Source of the DNA: Acholeplasmatales bacterium
GTDB lineage: Bacteria; Bacillota_I; Bacilli_A; Acholeplasmatales; Anaeroplasmataceae
Assembly (NCBI GenBank): GCA_900770055.1
Contig: CAAGJD010000064.1
Coordinates: forward strand, 1-5,305
Length of the DNA: 5,305 nt
Direction of reading: 5' to 3'
The number at the start of each line of letters is the position of its first letter. Positions within the stretch are counted from its first letter, which is position 1. Shown here piece after piece: positions 4,358 to 5,305 of the stretch. Made by a program: the position numbers and the translations under genes. The notes below the pieces were generated by a model. That model was given only the letters and a program-made list of their open reading frames with translations. It searched no databases and was not told where the DNA came from.

Positions 4358-5305
4358 ATGATTTCCTATGCATATATATTTATATACTTAATTGGTTTTT
4401 TCATTTTACTTTTTGTAACCTATAAAGGTTTTAAATCAATTAATAACGAAAGAAAAGTGCCATATTTGCTTGCAGCATTATTTGGTTTTTTATCATTCTT
4501 TTTTTCACTTATTATGATAGTATTAGAGATAACTAATATGCCACATAATGGAATATTCTATTTTTTAGATACACTTTCTGTAATGTGTAATGTTTTCATG
4601 GCTTATTTTTGGTTTGTCTATATTGATTATTTACATGGTAAAAATGTAATTAAGAAAATAGTAATAAAAGTTTTGTACACAATTCCATTAATATTAATAG
4701 AAGCATTTACTTTAACCGTCTATCTAGTAACTATCAATACTGATTTTATATCTTCAATATATTATGAATATTATAATTTATTACAAATATTTTTAATCTT
4801 TTTCTATGTTGGTATTGCTTCTTTACGTCTTTTTATAATTACTTTTAGATTAAATGATTTTAGGGGGCGTCATGAGCATTTAACAATTTCATTATTTGGA
4901 TTATATCCACTTTTATTTGGTATTGTTCAAATTATGCTTGGTAAATATGATTTAATATCAACGGGAATTGTTCTAGCTATGCTTCAGGCTTATCTTTATG
5001 TTAATAGTCTTGAAAAACAAAGAGATTCCTTTTATGAAAGACTTTTATCATTTTCTAAACTATTTTTAGTAACATATTTTGTCGATTTAGTAAATTCTAA
5101 AACAGAAATTTTATCTGAAAATACATATTATTCATACCAAAAGTTTTCGGAATTAGGCTATGAAAAAAGAATTAAAGATTATACTGATTCAGCAAATGAT
5201 TATGTTGCAAATTATGTTCATCCTGATGATAAGGCAATGATGTATAAAGTTACTTCAAAAAAATATATAATCGAAACATTATCTGAAGGTAATCAATATT
5301 TTTCA
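4358..5305 (+). CDS. Seven-helix membrane sensor with PAS-like domain (3' end missing)
   Basis: 316 codons are open from ATG 4358 to the window edge, behind a good AGGTGG (4345-4350) seven bases from the start. The protein begins in the membrane without a separate signal peptide. Hydrophobic segments fall at about 4-22, 35-56, 66-90, 98-123, 135-163, 173-193 and 198-216, suggesting seven helices. A short charged helix follows (SLEKQRDSFYERLL, 217-230), of the kind that links membrane sensors to cytoplasmic domains. Residues from about 235 look like a PAS-type domain: FVDLVNSKTEILSE, then a Tyr-rich stretch, then YVANYVHPDDKAMMYKVTS with the typical VHPDD motif. Proteins of this build in gut Firmicutes usually end in a GGDEF diguanylate cyclase, an EAL domain or a histidine kinase. 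The output domain lies beyond the window, so the signalling reaction cannot be named. The gene is separated from secA by a terminator, so the two are probably not functionally linked. Confidence 0.82.
   Translation, partial: MISYAYIFIYLIGFFILLFVTYKGFKSINNERKVPYLLAALFGFLSFFFSLIMIVLEITNMPHNGIFYFLDTLSVMCNVFMAYFWFVYIDYLHGKNVIKKIVIKVLYTIPLILIEAFTLTVYLVTINTDFISSIYYEYYNLLQIFLIFFYVGIASLRLFIITFRLNDFRGRHEHLTISLFGLYPLLFGIVQIMLGKYDLISTGIVLAMLQAYLYVNSLEKQRDSFYERLLSFSKLFLVTYFVDLVNSKTEILSENTYYSYQKFSELGYEKRIKDYTDSANDYVANYVHPDDKAMMYKVTSKKYIIETLSEGNQYFS

Overview
The window is AT-rich DNA using the standard code (tryptophan is encoded by TGG, with no in-frame TGA in any gene). Shine-Dalgarno sites are strong and sigma-A-type promoters are close to consensus. 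Together with a long-form HPF and a SecA ending in a zinc motif, this points to a low-GC Firmicute, possibly a gut Erysipelotrichia/Bacilli-type lineage. The lineage is inferred from sequence style, not from a database match.

Layout. Positions 1-43 hold the first 14 codons of an unrecognised minus-strand gene. A clear intrinsic terminator for minus-strand transcription lies just upstream of it (77-103), with an imperfect palindrome behind that (108-142). Four complete plus-strand genes follow: a 123-residue shrunken ComFC-like protein (175-546), a cold-shock protein (623-823), the long ribosome hibernation factor HPF (884-1408) and the Sec translocase ATPase SecA (1598-4192). The window ends inside a gene for a seven-helix membrane sensor followed by a PAS-like domain (4358-5305).

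Transcription units. csp and hpf each have a plausible promoter, and hpf's is almost perfect (TTGAAA, 17 bp, TGcTATAAT) with a cre-like site inside it. No terminator separates csp from hpf. An intrinsic terminator closes the hpf unit at 1429-1455. secA has its own promoter and its own terminator (4205-4242), and the sensor gene starts from a new promoter.

How the genes relate. comF-hpf-secA is a gene order known from Firmicutes such as Bacillus. Here the ComFC member seems to have lost its catalytic middle and its PRPP-binding loop, a csp gene is inserted, and the usual downstream prfB is replaced by a sensor gene. Csp (RNA chaperone) and HPF (ribosome dimerisation) are both stress and stationary-phase translation factors. 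SecA is essential for export and has separate signals.

I see no clear new multi-gene system. The best leads are the degenerate ComFC, the possible attenuator on the left-hand divergent gene, the hairpin between a strong but distant Shine-Dalgarno and the secA start, and the cre-like site in the hpf promoter.
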